Shown: in pieces, positions 17,741-29,574 of the stretch
Numbering within the stretch: position 1 is the stretch's first letter
How the letters are laid out: every line of letters begins with the position of its first letter
Assembly (NCBI RefSeq): GCF_021147775.1
Contig: NZ_JAGTPK010000005.1
Location: 62,001-126,000, forward strand
From: Pseudomonas californiensis
GTDB lineage: Bacteria > Pseudomonadota > Gammaproteobacteria > Pseudomonadales > Pseudomonadaceae
Direction of reading: 5' to 3'
DNA: 64,000 nucleotides
Position numbers and translations under genes: made by a program
Notes under the pieces: model-generated
Database searches by the model: none
Told to the model about the DNA's origin: nothing
Seen by the model: only the letters and a program-made list of their open reading frames with translations

Positions 17741-18028
17741 TTAATCGATGACTTTCGGAACCAGATAAAGACCGTCCTGGACCGCCGGTGCGATGGCCTG
17801 GAAGGTCTCGCGACGATTGGTTTCGGTAACGGCGTCTTCACGCAGGCGCTGCGAGGCTTCCAGCGGGTGTGCGAGTGGCTCGATGCCGGCGGTGTCCACC
17901 GCTTGCATCTGATCGATCAGCCCGAGAATGCTGTTAAGAGCTTCGGTAGTACGTGGGATATCGGCGTCATTAAGGCCAAGTCGAGCCAGATGAGCGATCT
18001 TTTCCACGTCGGAGCGTTCAAGCGCCAT
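17741..18028 (-). CDS. gatC: Asp-tRNA(Asn)/Glu-tRNA(Gln) amidotransferase subunit C
   Basis: 95-residue accessory subunit that wraps GatA and GatB and stabilises the complex. The family pattern [12 protein letters not shown] near the N-terminus, [16 protein letters not shown] in the middle and LREDAV further on is clear. First gene of gatCAB and divergent from mreB, with 206 bp between starts. Confidence 0.95.
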   Translation of the reverse strand: MALERSDVEKIAHLARLGLNDADIPRTTEALNSILGLIDQMQAVDTAGIEPLAHPLEASQRLREDAVTETNRRETFQAIAPAVQDGLYLVPKVID

Positions 18029-18161
18029 GAGGGGTATCTCCAGTGGAATGCGACGAATTTGCTTTGTTGGTCATTGCGGAACACTATCGGGTTATTGCGG
18101 TCTCAAGCCGCTAACGTCGAGGGTCGTGTTCGGAAAACCGCCAATTTAGCATATTGGCTCC

Positions 18162-18190
18162 TTGCCCAAAATCCCTGTCGTTGTTAGAGT
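18162..18190 (+). promoter_or_regulatory. Candidate sigma-70 promoter of mreB
   Basis: TTGCCC (18162-18167) and TAGAGT (18185-18190) are spaced by 17 nt and lie 45 nt before the mreB start. No transcript data are available; the call is by hexamer match and position. Confidence 0.45.
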
Positions 18191-18222
18191 TTGCCGCACT
18201 TTTTTTACCACGCGTTCCCTAG

Positions 18223-19272
<1,050 letters not shown>

Positions 19273-19454
19273 TTCGCCGGGGTGCCGTTCAGAGGTCTTT
19301 CGTCTGCAGGTAGCGCTTGTGCTGCCTGTATGCGTTAGGCTGACGCCGAAACATGGTGCCTATTTCTTTCATCTGTCCAGGCCGGTTCCATACCGCATGA
19401 ATAACAGCCAATTGAAGCGAGATCCTGTCATCGCATGCCTGGGAGGAGCGGCCT

Positions 19455-20585
19455 ATTAAACCGCTTTTCGCCAAAGGCCCATCGCTGGGTGTACGTCTGC
19501 TGGTGCTGGTCGTGCTGTCGGTAGCGTTGATGGTCGTTGACGCCCGTTTCACGATTCTCAAGCCCGTGCGCAGTCAGATGTCGCTGGTCCTGATGCAATC
19601 CTATTGGATCGTCGATCTGCCGCAGCGCATGTTTCAGGGCGTTGCCAGCCAATTCGGCAGCCGCACCGAGCTGATCGCCGAAAACGAAAAACTCAAGACC
19701 GAAGCCCTGCTCCTGCAAGGTCGCCTGCAAAAGCTGGCGGCGCTGACCGAGCAGAATGTTCGGCTGCGTGAGCTGCTCAATTCGTCGGCGCTGGTCAACG
19801 AGAAAGTCGAGGTCGCCGAACTGATCGGTATGGACCCGAACCCGTTTACCCACCGAATCATCATCAACAAAGGCGAGCGTGACGGCGTCGTGCTGGGTCA
19901 GCCTGTGCTCGATGCCCGTGGCCTGATGGGGCAAGTTGTCGAGTTGATGCCGTACACCTCGCGTGTACTGCTGCTGACTGACACGACCCACAGCATTCCC
20001 GTGCAGGTGAACCGCAACGGCCTGCGCGCCATTGCCAGCGGCACCGGCAACCCGGAACGCCTTGAGTTGCGTCATGTTGCTGACACCGCAGACATCAAGG
20101 AAGGGGATTTGCTGGTCAGCTCCGGCCTGGGTCAGCGATTCCCGGCGGGCTATCCTGTTGCCACGGTGAAAGAAGTCATTCACGACTCGGGTCAGCCGTT
20201 TGCAATCGTGCGTGCAGTGCCGACCGCTGCCCTGAACCGCAGTCGTTATCTGTTGCTGGTGTTCTCGGATGGCCGCTCCCCTGAAGAGCGTGCTGCTGAT
20301 GCTGCGCAGGCCCAGGAATCAATCGACAAGGGCCTTGAGCCCGCAGCTATCGCGACACTGCCGCCTTTGGCGCCTGCGTTCCCGATGTGGCCGCAGCCAG
20401 TCGGGCCGCTCTTTCCGGTCAGCACAACGCCTCACCGGGCTGGCGGGCAGGGCACGAACACCGCTCCGGCCACTGCACCTGCCGCAACGCCTGCGACGCC
20501 AGCTTCAAGGCCTGCCGCCCGACCTGCTGTTTCACAGCCCCCGGCTTCTTCACCTTCCAGCTCGCGGGAGCGTATCGATGGTTAG
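19455..20585 (+). CDS. mreC: Rod shape-determining protein MreC (apparent AUU start)
   Basis: Bitopic periplasmic protein of the elongasome; about 376 residues. The conserved N-terminus IKPLFAKGPSLGVRLLVL lies upstream of the first ATG/GTG in frame (GTG at 19503), which would remove half the membrane anchor. GGAGGA at 19442-19447 is ideally placed for an ATT at 19455, and no ATG, GTG or TTG exists in frame between the upstream stop at 19413 and 19503. I therefore call an AUU start. A membrane helix (~14-30), a coiled coil (~65-110, ELIAENEKLKTEALLL) and the beta domains follow; the C-terminus is a Pro/Ala-rich tail (~275-370). Confidence 0.85.
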   Translation: MKPLFAKGPSLGVRLLVLVVLSVALMVVDARFTILKPVRSQMSLVLMQSYWIVDLPQRMFQGVASQFGSRTELIAENEKLKTEALLLQGRLQKLAALTEQNVRLRELLNSSALVNEKVEVAELIGMDPNPFTHRIIINKGERDGVVLGQPVLDARGLMGQVVELMPYTSRVLLLTDTTHSIPVQVNRNGLRAIASGTGNPERLELRHVADTADIKEGDLLVSSGLGQRFPAGYPVATVKEVIHDSGQPFAIVRAVPTAALNRSRYLLLVFSDGRSPEERAADAAQAQESIDKGLEPAAIATLPPLAPAFPMWPQPVGPLFPVSTTPHRAGGQGTNTAPATAPAATPATPASRPAARPAVSQPPASSPSSSRERIDG

Positions 20586-21069
20586 TCATGTTTCCGGACG
20601 CAATGGTTGGGTTGTCTGGCTGACCTTCGCCATCGGCTTGTTGTTGAGCGTTTCGCCGCTGCCGCAATTCATGGAAATCTTCCGGCCGCTCTGGCTGGCG
20701 TTGCTCCTGACATTCTGGGTGCTGGCGTTGCCCCATAAATACGGCATGACCACCGCGTGGCTGCTGGGCCTCATGGAAGACGTGTTGTATGGCACGCTGC
20801 TCGGGCAGAACGCCTTGATTCTCAGCCTGATCACCTTTCTGGTCATGTCCCTGCAACAGCGCCTGCGCATGTTCCCCATGTGGCAGCAATGTCTGGTGCT
20901 GTTGGTGGTGTTTGGGCTGGCCCAGCTTGCGCAATTGTGGCTCAGTGCCCTGACCGGCAATCGTCAACCGACCCTGGCGCTGGTACTGCCTGCACTGGTC
21001 AGTGCGCTGTTATGGCCATGGGTCAGCTACGGCCTGCGTGGATTGCGCAAACGTTTGAAAATCAATTAA
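20578..21069 (+). CDS. mreD: Rod shape-determining protein MreD
   Basis: 163-residue inner-membrane protein with about five hydrophobic segments, partner of MreC in the elongasome. The frame runs far upstream inside mreC, but the ATG at 20578 ([11 protein letters not shown]) has GGGAG 7 nt before it and matches the family N-terminus. It overlaps the last 8 nt of mreC, indicating translational coupling. Confidence 0.93.
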   Translation: MVSHVSGRNGWVVWLTFAIGLLLSVSPLPQFMEIFRPLWLALLLTFWVLALPHKYGMTTAWLLGLMEDVLYGTLLGQNALILSLITFLVMSLQQRLRMFPMWQQCLVLLVVFGLAQLAQLWLSALTGNRQPTLALVLPALVSALLWPWVSYGLRGLRKRLKIN

Positions 21070-21076
21070 GCGCAAC

Positions 21077-21109
21077 GCGAGCGCGGCGCCTTTTACGTAC
21101 TGCGCTCGC
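21077..21109. repeat. 8-bp inverted repeat between mreD and maf
   Basis: GCGAGCGC (21077-21084) and GCGCTCGC (21102-21109) form a hairpin with a 17-nt loop. There is no T-run. It may mark an mRNA processing or partial termination point between mreD and maf. Confidence 0.35.
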
Positions 21110-21133
21110 TCTCATCGACACGGAGATGACCTT

Positions 21134-21736
21134 ATGCCCTCGCTTTATCTGGCTTCTGGCTCACCGCGCCGTCGTGAACTTCTCGCTCAGATTGGTGTGC
21201 CGTTCACTGTGTTGAGCGCGCAGATCGACGAAACCCCTTTCGACAACGAACTCCCTGCCGCTTATGTCGAGCGCCTGGCGCTTGGCAAGGCTCAGGCCGG
21301 GCTGGCGCTGCTCGCGGGCGACGCGCAAGCGTGTGTGCTGGGTGCTGACACCGCAGTGGTTCTCGACGGGCGCATTCTCGGCAAACCCGTGGACGAAGCC
21401 GACGCGCTTGCGATGCTGGCAAGCCTGTCGGGTACCGAGCACGAAGTACTGACCGCCATCGCGCTGACCGACTCGCACCGAAGCGAAACCTGTGTTGTTG
21501 CCAACCGTGTCCGTTTTCGCCCGATTCAGCCTCACGAAGCCCACGCCTATTGGGGCAGTGGCGAGCCGCAGGACAAGGCCGGTGGCTATGCCATACAGGG
21601 CTTGGCGGCCATCTTCGTCGAGAGTCTGCAGGGCAGCTATTCTGGGGTGGTTGGACTGCCTCTGTGTGAAACCGCAGAACTGCTGGGTCGTTTCGGCATA
21701 CCCTGTTGGCAATACCTGGAAGGTAACGAGCCATGA
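21134..21736 (+). CDS. maf: Maf family nucleoside triphosphate pyrophosphatase
   Basis: 200-residue house-cleaning enzyme. [16 protein letters not shown] at the N-terminus, the catalytic [15 protein letters not shown] and [16 protein letters not shown] motifs are typical of the YhdE subgroup that hydrolyses dTTP, UTP and modified pyrimidine nucleotides. GGAGATGACC precedes the ATG. Linked to mreBCD and rng, as in many gammaproteobacteria, and overlaps rng by 4 nt. Confidence 0.93.
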   Translation: MPSLYLASGSPRRRELLAQIGVPFTVLSAQIDETPFDNELPAAYVERLALGKAQAGLALLAGDAQACVLGADTAVVLDGRILGKPVDEADALAMLASLSGTEHEVLTAIALTDSHRSETCVVANRVRFRPIQPHEAHAYWGSGEPQDKAGGYAIQGLAAIFVESLQGSYSGVVGLPLCETAELLGRFGIPCWQYLEGNEP

Positions 21737-23190
21737 GTGAAGAGATCCTGATCAACATCACCCCGATGGAATCGCGGGTGGCAGTAGTGGAAAACGGTGT
21801 GCTGCAGGAGGTCCATGTCGAGCGCACACAGCGTCGCGGGATCGTCGGCAATATCTATAAAGGCAAGGTTGTGCGGGTGTTGCCCGGCATGCAGGCAGCG
21901 TTCATCGATATCGGCCTGGACCGTGCGGCGTTCATTCATGCATCCGAAATCTCCATGCGTGAAGGGCCTGCGGTCGAAAGCATCGCCTCGTTGGTGCATG
22001 ACGGTCAGAGCCTGGTGGTACAAGTCACCAAGGACCCGATCGGCAGCAAAGGCGCGCGCCTGACCACACAGTTGTCCATCCCGTCTCGCTATCTGGTGTA
22101 CATGCCGCGCACTGCGCACGTCGGCATTTCCTTGAAGATCGAGGACGAGGGCGAGCGAGAGCGGCTCAAGAAAGTGGTCAGTGATTGTGTCGCGCTGGAA
22201 GGCATCAAGGAGGCAGGCGGTTTCATCCTGCGAACTGCAGCCGAAGGTGCCGGCGCAGACGAAATCCTCATGGACATCCGTTATCTGCGCCGCCTGTGGG
22301 ACCAGATTGGCGAGCAGATCAAGACCGTCAGCCCGCCTACCGTGATTTACGAAGACCTGGGCCTGGCCCTGCGAACCTTGCGGGATCTGGTAAGCCCCCG
22401 GATTGAAAAGATCCGCATTGATTCGCGTGAGACCTTCCAGAAGACCACCCAGTTTGTCGCAGAGTTGATGCCAGAAATCGCCGACCGGCTTGAGCACTAC
22501 CCAGGCGAACGGCCGATTTTCGACCTGTACGGTGTCGAGGATGAAATCCAGAAGGCACTTGAGCGCAAGGTGCCGCTCAAGTCGGGTGGCTATCTAGTGA
22601 TCGATCCGGCCGAGGCGATGAGCACTATCGACGTCAATACTGGCGCGTTCGTCGGGCATCGCAATCTTGAAGAGACTATCTTCAAGACCAATCTGGAGGC
22701 AGCGACCGCCATTGCCCGGCAGTTAAGGCTGCGCAATCTGGGCGGCATCATCATCATCGACTTCATCGACATGGAGGATGGTGAGCATCAGCGGCAGGTC
22801 TTGCGCACGCTTGAAAAGCAGCTGGAGCGTGATCACGCCAAGACCAACATCATTGGCATCACCGAGCTTGGGCTGGTGCAGATGACGCGCAAACGCACCC
22901 GTGAAAGCCTTGAGCAGGTGCTGTGCGAGCCTTGCCACTGTTGTCTGGGGCGCGGCAAGCTGAAAACCCCGGAAACCATCTGTTATGAAATCTTTCGCGA
23001 GATATTGCGAGAAGCCCGTGCCTATCAGGCGGTGGGCTATCGTGTGCTTGCCAACCAGCGTGTGGTGGACAGGTTGCTCGACGAAGAATCCGGGAATGTG
23101 GCAGAACTCGAGACATTCATCGGCAGGACTATTCGCTTTCAGGTAGAAACAATGTACTCACAGGAACAATACGACGTCGTGCTGCTCTGA
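21733..23190 (+). CDS. rng: Ribonuclease G
   Basis: 485-residue endoribonuclease of the RNase E/G family, involved in 5' maturation of 16S rRNA and mRNA decay. An S1 domain ([24 protein letters not shown], ~38-120), the catalytic DNase I-like region with DVNTGAFVG (~300) and IIIDFIDM (~340), and the Zn-link CEPCHCC (~398-404) are all visible. It lacks the long RNase E scaffold tail, which separates it from rne. Start overlaps the maf stop (ATGA). Confidence 0.97.
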   Translation: MSEEILINITPMESRVAVVENGVLQEVHVERTQRRGIVGNIYKGKVVRVLPGMQAAFIDIGLDRAAFIHASEISMREGPAVESIASLVHDGQSLVVQVTKDPIGSKGARLTTQLSIPSRYLVYMPRTAHVGISLKIEDEGERERLKKVVSDCVALEGIKEAGGFILRTAAEGAGADEILMDIRYLRRLWDQIGEQIKTVSPPTVIYEDLGLALRTLRDLVSPRIEKIRIDSRETFQKTTQFVAELMPEIADRLEHYPGERPIFDLYGVEDEIQKALERKVPLKSGGYLVIDPAEAMSTIDVNTGAFVGHRNLEETIFKTNLEAATAIARQLRLRNLGGIIIIDFIDMEDGEHQRQVLRTLEKQLERDHAKTNIIGITELGLVQMTRKRTRESLEQVLCEPCHCCLGRGKLKTPETICYEIFREILREARAYQAVGYRVLANQRVVDRLLDEESGNVAELETFIGRTIRFQVETMYSQEQYDVVLL

Positions 23191-23371
23191 AGTAGCTCGC
23201 CGTATGAATGTCTGGGACATAACGCCCGACGGGGTTCTGGCAGGTATGCCCTTTATTGAGATTGATGCGTGGCGAATGAGCAAAACCTGTACCTGGCGCT
23301 ACTTGCCCACATGAGTCAGGCGGTTTTCAAACACGTCGAGCGGCTTGCTTCCCTGTGGGAGGCGTCCTGAT

Positions 23372-26300
23372 ATGGAACGTCTTCCTCGTGCCGTCGCCAC
23401 CACCACCCGCTGGGGCCTGAGTCTTTGCGCGCTGGTTGTGGTCGTTGCAGCGCTTTACGTCAGTGTCGGTCGTCAATTGACGCCGATGGTCGCCGAATAC
23501 CGTGTCGATGTGGAAACCAGGGCCAGCACCGCGCTGAAACTGCCCATCAGCATCGGCAGACTTGAAGGTAGCTGGAGCGGCTTTTCACCGGTTTTCGTGG
23601 CACACGACGTCATGGTGGGTGAGGGCAGTAACGCATTGCGTCTGGACAACGTCCGGGTAGTCCCGGATATCTGGGAAAGTCTGCTGGCCAGGGATATTCG
23701 ACTCTCGCACCTCGAAGTCAGTGGTCTGCAGGTGATCGTCAAGCAGGATGCAGACGGAAAGTGGGCGGCTGAGGGACTGCCGACCAACGACGACAGCCCT
23801 GTCGACCCTGAGCAGTTGCTCAATCGTATGCAGATGTTTTCGCGCCTTTCATTACTCAACAGCCAGGTCACTTTACAACCCTTCAATGAATCTCCCCTGA
23901 CGCTGACCTACGTCAACCTCAGCCTTGCCACAGGTCGCTATCACCAGCGCCTGGACGTACGCATGACATTGCCCGATGGCCAGCCTTTGGCACTGAACCT
24001 GCGTACGCGTATCGAGGCGAGTCAGTGGAAAAACGGCGAAGCAGACCTGTATGCCAGTCTGCCGCAAAGCGACTGGGCCAAATGGCTGCCCAAGAGTCTG
24101 ACCCGGGAGTGGACCGTATCGGCACTGCAAGCGGGCGGCGAGTTCTGGTTGACTTGGGGCAAGGGAGCTGTGCAGAGCGCTGTGGCTCGCCTGAATGCCC
24201 CTGAAATTCGTGGCGTGTACGCTGCACGCAAACCGTCGACCATCGAAAACCTGGCGCTCAATGCCTGGTTCAAGCGGACTGACAGCGGTGTCGAACTGAC
24301 GCTTGATTCGCTGGCGATGAGTCTGGGCAAGACGCGTTGGGAAAGCCGGATGCAGGTCACGCAGACGGCTGCGACCAGCGATCAGGAAGAGCTGTGGCAC
24401 ATCCAGGCCGACCGTCTTGATCTGACACCACTGACGCCGCTGATCGATTCCTTCGCACCCCTCCCGGACAGCCTGATGGCGGTCGTCGACGGGCTCAAGG
24501 TCACCGGTGGACTGCGTAATGTGCTCGTTGATTACCGTCCACAGGCTGCAGGTGACAAGCGACTCGGCTTTGCCGCCAACCTGAGCAATGTGGGTTTCAA
24601 TGCTTATCACGGCGCGCCCGCAGCAGCGAATGTCAGTGGTGTGATCAGCGGCGATCTGGGGCAGGGCGAGTTGCGTCTGGATACCACCGATTTCATGTTG
24701 CACCTGGACCCGATATTCACCAAGCCGTGGCGCTATCAGAAAGCCAATGCACGCCTGACCTGGAAGCTCGATGATCAGGCGTTCACGCTCATCGCGCCGT
24801 ACATCAAAGTGTTGGGCGACGAAGGCAGGATCGCCGCAGACTTCCTGATCCGTATCCACCTCAACCACGACCTTGGCCAGGAGGATTACATGGACCTGCG
24901 GGTCGGCATGGTCGACGGCGATGGTCGTTACACCGGCAAGTATCTGCCTGCTGTACTGAGTCCCGAGCTTGACCATTGGTTACGAACGGCGGTGGTCAGT
25001 GGCGCGGTCAAACAGGGTTTCTTCCAGTATCAGGGTTCGCTCAACAAGGGTTCGCCCGACACTGCGCGCGTCATCAGCCTGTTTTTCGATGTCAGCAATG
25101 CAACGCTCGCGTTCCAGCCGGGCTGGCCTTCGCTGACTGGCGTTGATGGCAAGGTTTACGTCGAGAACAGCGGTGTGCGTGTCAAGGCCAGCAAAGGTCA
25201 ACTGCTGAACACCCAGGTCAGTAATGTACTGGTCAACATTCCGCATGTGCCCAGCGGCACGGTCAGTCACTTGCTGGTGGACGGCAATTTTTCGGGCAGC
25301 CTGGGCGATGGCCTGAAAATCCTTCAGCAGGCACCGATTGGTACAGCTGAAACGTTTGCCGGTTGGCAAGGCGATGGTCCGCTGGATGGCAAGTTGAAGC
25401 TGGACATACCGTTGGCAAAGAGTGTTGAGCCGAAGATTGTCGTGGATTTCAGCACGCAGAATGCACGCTTGAAGCTGGCCGATCCGGTACTTGATCTGAC
25501 GCAGCTCAAAGGCGATTTTCGGTTCGACAATGCCAGCGGTCTGAGCGGTAAAGGGGTCCGGGCCCAGGCATTTGATCGACCGGTAACGGCGGAAATTGCC
25601 GCTGAAGGCAAGCCAGGCGCCAACGTGACCCGGATTGTCGCGAATGGCCAGATCACAATCAAAAGACTGACCGATTGGCTGAGCGTGAAGCAGGCGCTGC
25701 CCGTGTCGGGTGACATGCCCTTTCAACTTCAGCTCACGCTGGATGACAAGGACAGTCCACTGCTGATCACTTCGCCCTTGAAAGGCGTTGCAATCGATCT
25801 GCCGGCGCCTTTCGGCAAAACTGCCGAGCAGGATCGACCGAGCGAGTTCCGCATGACCTTGCAGGGTGCCGAGCGACGCTTTGGCGCCGCTTACGGCGAC
25901 CTGGCCAATCTGGCATTTTCTGCACCGGGCGGCAAAGTCGAAGACGGACGTGGCGAGCTGTACCTGGGGCAGGGCGGTGCAATCGTGCCTGATGCCAAAG
26001 GGCTGCGAGTGCGCGGTAGTCTGACTGAATTGGACGTTGCACCCTGGCAGGCGATTGCCGAGCGTTACGCAGGCAATGATCCAGGCGGTAGCGCCAAGCA
26101 ATTGCTCAACAGCGTTGATCTGCAGATTGGCAAGCTCACCGCCATGGGCACGACGCTGGATGACGTCCGTGTGCAGTTGCAGCGTAACGCCGCCGCATGG
26201 GCGTTGTCGCTAGACAGTGCGATTGCCAAGGGCACTGCTTCATTGCCTGATGCCAAGTCCGCGCCCATCGGCATCAACATGCTGTACGTGCGCCTTCCCG

Positions 26301-27193
26301 CACCTGATCCTAACGCAACAGTCGTGGAGAACGCGCCCGATCCGCTTGCTGATGTCGACCCTGGCAAGATTCCGGCACTGGATATCAAGATTGCTCAGCT
26401 GTTTCAGGGCGAACAATTACTGGGGGCCTGGGCGCTGAAGGTTCGTCCGACTGCGACGGGCATGCGCTTGTCGGATATCAGTCTGGGTCTGAAAGGCATT
26501 CTGCTGGAAGGTGAAGGTGCCTGGGAGGGAGCGGCAGGTGCCAGCAGCAGTTGGTTCAAAGGAAATCTTGCAGGCAAGAACCTGGCGGACGTGTTGAAGG
26601 CCTGGAATTTCGCGCCCACAGTCACCAGCGAAAGCTTTGAGCTGAGCGTGGACGGCCGCTGGCCGGGCTCGCCTGCCTGGGTCGGGCTCAAGCGCTACTC
26701 CGGGAGTCTTGACGCTACCTTGCGCAGGGGTCAATTCGTCGAGGTCGAGGGCGGAGCTCAGGCCTTGAGAGTGTTCGGGCTGCTGAACTTCAACTCGATC
26801 GGGCGCCGACTGCGGCTGGACTTCTCCGACCTGCTGGGCAAAGGCTTGAGCTATGACCGGGTCAAAGGTCTGCTGGTGGCCAGCGATGGCGTCTATGTAA
26901 CCCGTAATCCGATAACCCTGACAGGCCCTTCCAGCAATCTTGAGCTCAACGGCACCCTCGACATGGTCCGTGATCGTGTCGATGCCAAGGTGCTGGTGAC
27001 CTTGCCGGTGACCAATAACCTGCCCATTGCAGCCCTGATCGTCGGAGCGCCAGCAATTGGCGGCGCGTTGTTTCTGGTCGACAAGCTGCTGGGTGACAAG
27101 ATCGCGCGCTTTGCCAGCGTGCAGTACAAAGTCGAAGGGTCCTGGAAGGATCCGAAGATCACCTTCGACAAGCCTTTTGAAAAGCCTCAATAG
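23372..27193 (+). CDS. yhdP: YhdP family AsmA-like protein (TIGR02099)
   Basis: ~1273-residue protein with one N-terminal membrane anchor (residues ~12-35) and a very long periplasmic region rich in beta-strand pattern. YhdP, TamB and YdbH are the bridge-like proteins thought to carry phospholipids to the outer membrane. The C-terminal part (NFNSIGRRLRLDFSDLLGKGLSYDRVKG, then GTLDMVRDRVDAKVLVTLPVTNNLP) is the conserved AsmA-like end. ATG 23372 follows GGGAGG; the frame has a start 9 codons earlier which I consider spurious. It lies 181 bp after rng. Confidence 0.92.
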   Translation: MERLPRAVATTTRWGLSLCALVVVVAALYVSVGRQLTPMVAEYRVDVETRASTALKLPISIGRLEGSWSGFSPVFVAHDVMVGEGSNALRLDNVRVVPDIWESLLARDIRLSHLEVSGLQVIVKQDADGKWAAEGLPTNDDSPVDPEQLLNRMQMFSRLSLLNSQVTLQPFNESPLTLTYVNLSLATGRYHQRLDVRMTLPDGQPLALNLRTRIEASQWKNGEADLYASLPQSDWAKWLPKSLTREWTVSALQAGGEFWLTWGKGAVQSAVARLNAPEIRGVYAARKPSTIENLALNAWFKRTDSGVELTLDSLAMSLGKTRWESRMQVTQTAATSDQEELWHIQADRLDLTPLTPLIDSFAPLPDSLMAVVDGLKVTGGLRNVLVDYRPQAAGDKRLGFAANLSNVGFNAYHGAPAAANVSGVISGDLGQGELRLDTTDFMLHLDPIFTKPWRYQKANARLTWKLDDQAFTLIAPYIKVLGDEGRIAADFLIRIHLNHDLGQEDYMDLRVGMVDGDGRYTGKYLPAVLSPELDHWLRTAVVSGAVKQGFFQYQGSLNKGSPDTARVISLFFDVSNATLAFQPGWPSLTGVDGKVYVENSGVRVKASKGQLLNTQVSNVLVNIPHVPSGTVSHLLVDGNFSGSLGDGLKILQQAPIGTAETFAGWQGDGPLDGKLKLDIPLAKSVEPKIVVDFSTQNARLKLADPVLDLTQLKGDFRFDNASGLSGKGVRAQAFDRPVTAEIAAEGKPGANVTRIVANGQITIKRLTDWLSVKQALPVSGDMPFQLQLTLDDKDSPLLITSPLKGVAIDLPAPFGKTAEQDRPSEFRMTLQGAERRFGAAYGDLANLAFSAPGGKVEDGRGELYLGQGGAIVPDAKGLRVRGSLTELDVAPWQAIAERYAGNDPGGSAKQLLNSVDLQIGKLTAMGTTLDDVRVQLQRNAAAWALSLDSAIAKGTASLPDAKSAPIGINMLYVRLPAPDPNATVVENAPDPLADVDPGKIPALDIKIAQLFQGEQLLGAWALKVRPTATGMRLSDISLGLKGILLEGEGAWEGAAGASSSWFKGNLAGKNLADVLKAWNFAPTVTSESFELSVDGRWPGSPAWVGLKRYSGSLDATLRRGQFVEVEGGAQALRVFGLLNFNSIGRRLRLDFSDLLGKGLSYDRVKGLLVASDGVYVTRNPITLTGPSSNLELNGTLDMVRDRVDAKVLVTLPVTNNLPIAALIVGAPAIGGALFLVDKLLGDKIARFASVQYKVEGSWKDPKITFDKPFEKPQ

Positions 27194-27241
27194 CGCGCCA
27201 TGGAGTACAGTGGTAACCCGGTCATTCAGGAAAGGGTTGCC

Positions 27242-28087
27242 ATGTCTCTTGCTGTAATTCAAATGGTCAGTCAGAGCGATGTCGCAGGCAATCTGGCCCG
27301 TGCGCGCGCATTGCTGGAACAGGCGGCCGAGAGCGGCGCCAGGCTTGCGGTGCTGCCTGAAAACTTCGCTGCCATGGGGCGTCGCGATGTTGCAGATATC
27401 GGTCGGGCCGAAGCTTTGGGGCAAGGTCCGATCATTCCATGGTTGAAACTGGTCGCCCGCGACCTCAAGTTATGGATTGTTGGCGGAACATTGCCGTTGC
27501 CTCCTGATGGTCAGCCCGAAGGCAAAGTGACCGCTTGTTCGTTATTGATCGATGATCAAGGTGAGCAGGTTGGGCGTTACGACAAGCTGCACCTGTTCGA
27601 TGTAGACGTCACGGACAATCGGGGCCGCTACCGTGAATCGGATGACTATGCTCACGGCAACAACGTGGTGGTGGTCGACACACCGGTGGGGCGTCTGGGG
27701 CTGACTGTCTGCTATGACCTGCGTTTCCCCGAACTGTACACGGCGCTGCGCGAAGCGGGCGCCGAACTGATTACCGCGCCGTCAGCGTTTACCTCAGTCA
27801 CCGGCGCTGCCCATTGGGACATTCTGGTCCGGGCACGCGCTATCGAAACCCAGTGTTATTTGCTGGCGGCGGCACAAGGCGGGGTTCATCCAGGCCCGCG
27901 CGAGACTTACGGACACGCGGCCATCGTTGATCCATGGGGCCGCGTACTGGCACAGCAGGCACAGGGTGAAGCCGTGTTGCTGGCCACACGCGACAATGAA
28001 GAACAGGCGTCCATACGGGCGCGGATGCCGGTGTCCAGTCACCGGCGCTTTTTTTCGCAGGACGCCGTGCGGCCTGCTTCGGAGTGA
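27242..28087 (+). CDS. Carbon-nitrogen hydrolase (nitrilase/omega-amidase-like)
   Basis: 281-residue nitrilase-superfamily enzyme. The Glu-Lys-Cys triad is visible: Glu in [10 protein letters not shown] (~40), Lys in [10 protein letters not shown] (~112) and Cys in [13 protein letters not shown] (~155). The closest group is the Nit1/NitFhit type, several members of which hydrolyse deaminated glutathione; substrate here is inferred, not shown. ATG 27242 follows AGGAAAGG. The stop overlaps the region just before tldD, so yhdP, this gene and tldD probably form one transcription unit. Confidence 0.88.
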   Translation: MSLAVIQMVSQSDVAGNLARARALLEQAAESGARLAVLPENFAAMGRRDVADIGRAEALGQGPIIPWLKLVARDLKLWIVGGTLPLPPDGQPEGKVTACSLLIDDQGEQVGRYDKLHLFDVDVTDNRGRYRESDDYAHGNNVVVVDTPVGRLGLTVCYDLRFPELYTALREAGAELITAPSAFTSVTGAAHWDILVRARAIETQCYLLAAAQGGVHPGPRETYGHAAIVDPWGRVLAQQAQGEAVLLATRDNEEQASIRARMPVSSHRRFFSQDAVRPASE

Positions 28088-28089
28088 AT

Positions 28090-29529
28090 ATGAGTGATCT
28101 GTCCTCAGTCAGTGAACACCTTCTGGCGCCCGGTGGCCTGAGCCTCGACAGCCTGCAATCGGTACTCGGCGAACTTGCCGGGCCAGGGATTGATGCCGCT
28201 GACCTCTACTTTCAGGGGATGATCTCCGAGTCCTGGTCGCTCGAAGACGGCATCGTCAAGGAAGGCAGCTTCAATCTTGATCAGGGCGTGGGTGTGCGTG
28301 CTCAGTCGGGCGAGAAGACTGGCTTTGCCTACAGCAACGCAATCAATGCCGAGGCGCTGAGTTCGGCCGCACGTGCGGCGCGCTCTATTTCTCGCGCAGG
28401 CCAGAACGGCACTGTCCAGGCGTTTACCGCGCAGGACGTGGCTCAGCTCTATGCCCCCGATAACCCCCTCGAAGTGCTGAGCCGTGCCGAAAAGGTCGAA
28501 TTGCTCAAGCGCATCGATGTGGCGACCCGTGCTCTGGATTCCCGGATCCAGCAAGTCTCGGTGAGCATGGCCGGTGTCTGGGAGCGTATTCTGGTGGCCG
28601 CCGCTGATGGCAGCCTGGCCGCTGATGTACGCCCCTTGGTGCGCTTCAATGTCAGCGTGATCGTTGAGCAGAACGGTCGTCGTGAACGTGGCGGCCACGG
28701 CGGCGGTGGCCGTACCGACTATCGCTATTTTCTGACTGATGACCGTGCCATGGGCTATGCCCGTGAAGCGTTGCGTCAGGCGCTCGTCAACCTCGAAGCG
28801 ATTCCTGCCCCGGCTGGCACCTTGCCGGTTGTGTTGGGTTCGGGCTGGTCCGGTGTCCTGCTGCACGAGGCTGTCGGTCACGGCCTTGAAGGTGACTTCA
28901 ACCGCAAGGGCAGTTCGGCTTACAGCGGACGCATGGGCGAGATGGTTGCGTCCAAGTTGTGCACCATTGTCGATGACGGCACGCTCGCAGGCCGCCGTGG
29001 CTCGCTGAGCGTCGATGACGAAGGCACGCCGACCGAATGCACCACGCTGATCGAAAACGGCGTGCTGAAGGGTTACATGCAGGACAAGTTGAACGCGCGT
29101 CTGATGGGTGTTGCGCGCACCGGCAACGGGCGTCGCGAGTCCTACGCCCATCTGCCGATGCCACGCATGACCAACACCTACATGCTGGGTGGCCAGAGCG
29201 ACCCGCAGGAAATCATTGCTTCGGTGAAAAGAGGCATCTACTGCGCCAATCTGGGCGGCGGTCAGGTGGACATCACCAGCGGCAAATTCGTGTTCTCGAC
29301 CAGTGAGGCTTACCTGATCGAAGACGGCAAGATCACCGCACCTGTCAAAGGCGCGACTTTGATCGGCAACGGGCCTGAAGCGATGAGCCGGGTTTCGATG
29401 GTGGGTAATGATCTGTCGCTGGACAGCGGTGTCGGTACATGCGGTAAAGACGGCCAGTCCGTGCCGGTTGGCGTGGGTCAGCCGACGCTGAAGATCGACG
29501 CGATCACCGTGGGTGGCACAGGCAATTGA
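28090..29529 (+). CDS. tldD: Metalloprotease TldD
   Basis: 479-residue subunit of the TldD/TldE (PmbA) heterodimeric zinc protease, which trims peptide antibiotics such as microcin and degrades unfolded peptides. The zinc-binding [18 protein letters not shown] motif (~257-275) identifies TldD and not TldE, which lacks it. ATG 28090 is chosen over the GTG at 28084 because GGAG lies at 28080-28083. The partner gene pmbA lies 0.7 kb downstream, with yjgA inverted between them. Confidence 0.96.
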   Translation: MSDLSSVSEHLLAPGGLSLDSLQSVLGELAGPGIDAADLYFQGMISESWSLEDGIVKEGSFNLDQGVGVRAQSGEKTGFAYSNAINAEALSSAARAARSISRAGQNGTVQAFTAQDVAQLYAPDNPLEVLSRAEKVELLKRIDVATRALDSRIQQVSVSMAGVWERILVAAADGSLAADVRPLVRFNVSVIVEQNGRRERGGHGGGGRTDYRYFLTDDRAMGYAREALRQALVNLEAIPAPAGTLPVVLGSGWSGVLLHEAVGHGLEGDFNRKGSSAYSGRMGEMVASKLCTIVDDGTLAGRRGSLSVDDEGTPTECTTLIENGVLKGYMQDKLNARLMGVARTGNGRRESYAHLPMPRMTNTYMLGGQSDPQEIIASVKRGIYCANLGGGQVDITSGKFVFSTSEAYLIEDGKITAPVKGATLIGNGPEAMSRVSMVGNDLSLDSGVGTCGKDGQSVPVGVGQPTLKIDAITVGGTGN

Positions 29530-29538
29530 GAATGAGCC

Positions 29539-29564
29539 GGGGCTGGCTGCTTGCAGTCAGCCCC
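29539..29564 (+). terminator. Strong hairpin after tldD
   Basis: GGGGCTGGCTGC and GCAGTCAGCCCC pair over 12 positions (one G-T wobble) with a 2-nt spacer, so the innermost pairs probably open. It lies between the convergent tldD and yjgA stops. No strong T-run follows; probably a shared transcript end. Confidence 0.6.
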
Positions 29565-29574
29565 TTGGCCAGGA

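Noticed and set aside
19503..19505. GTG at 19503 as the mreC start
   Set aside because: It would remove the first half of the membrane anchor and has no Shine-Dalgarno; the upstream ATT is better placed.
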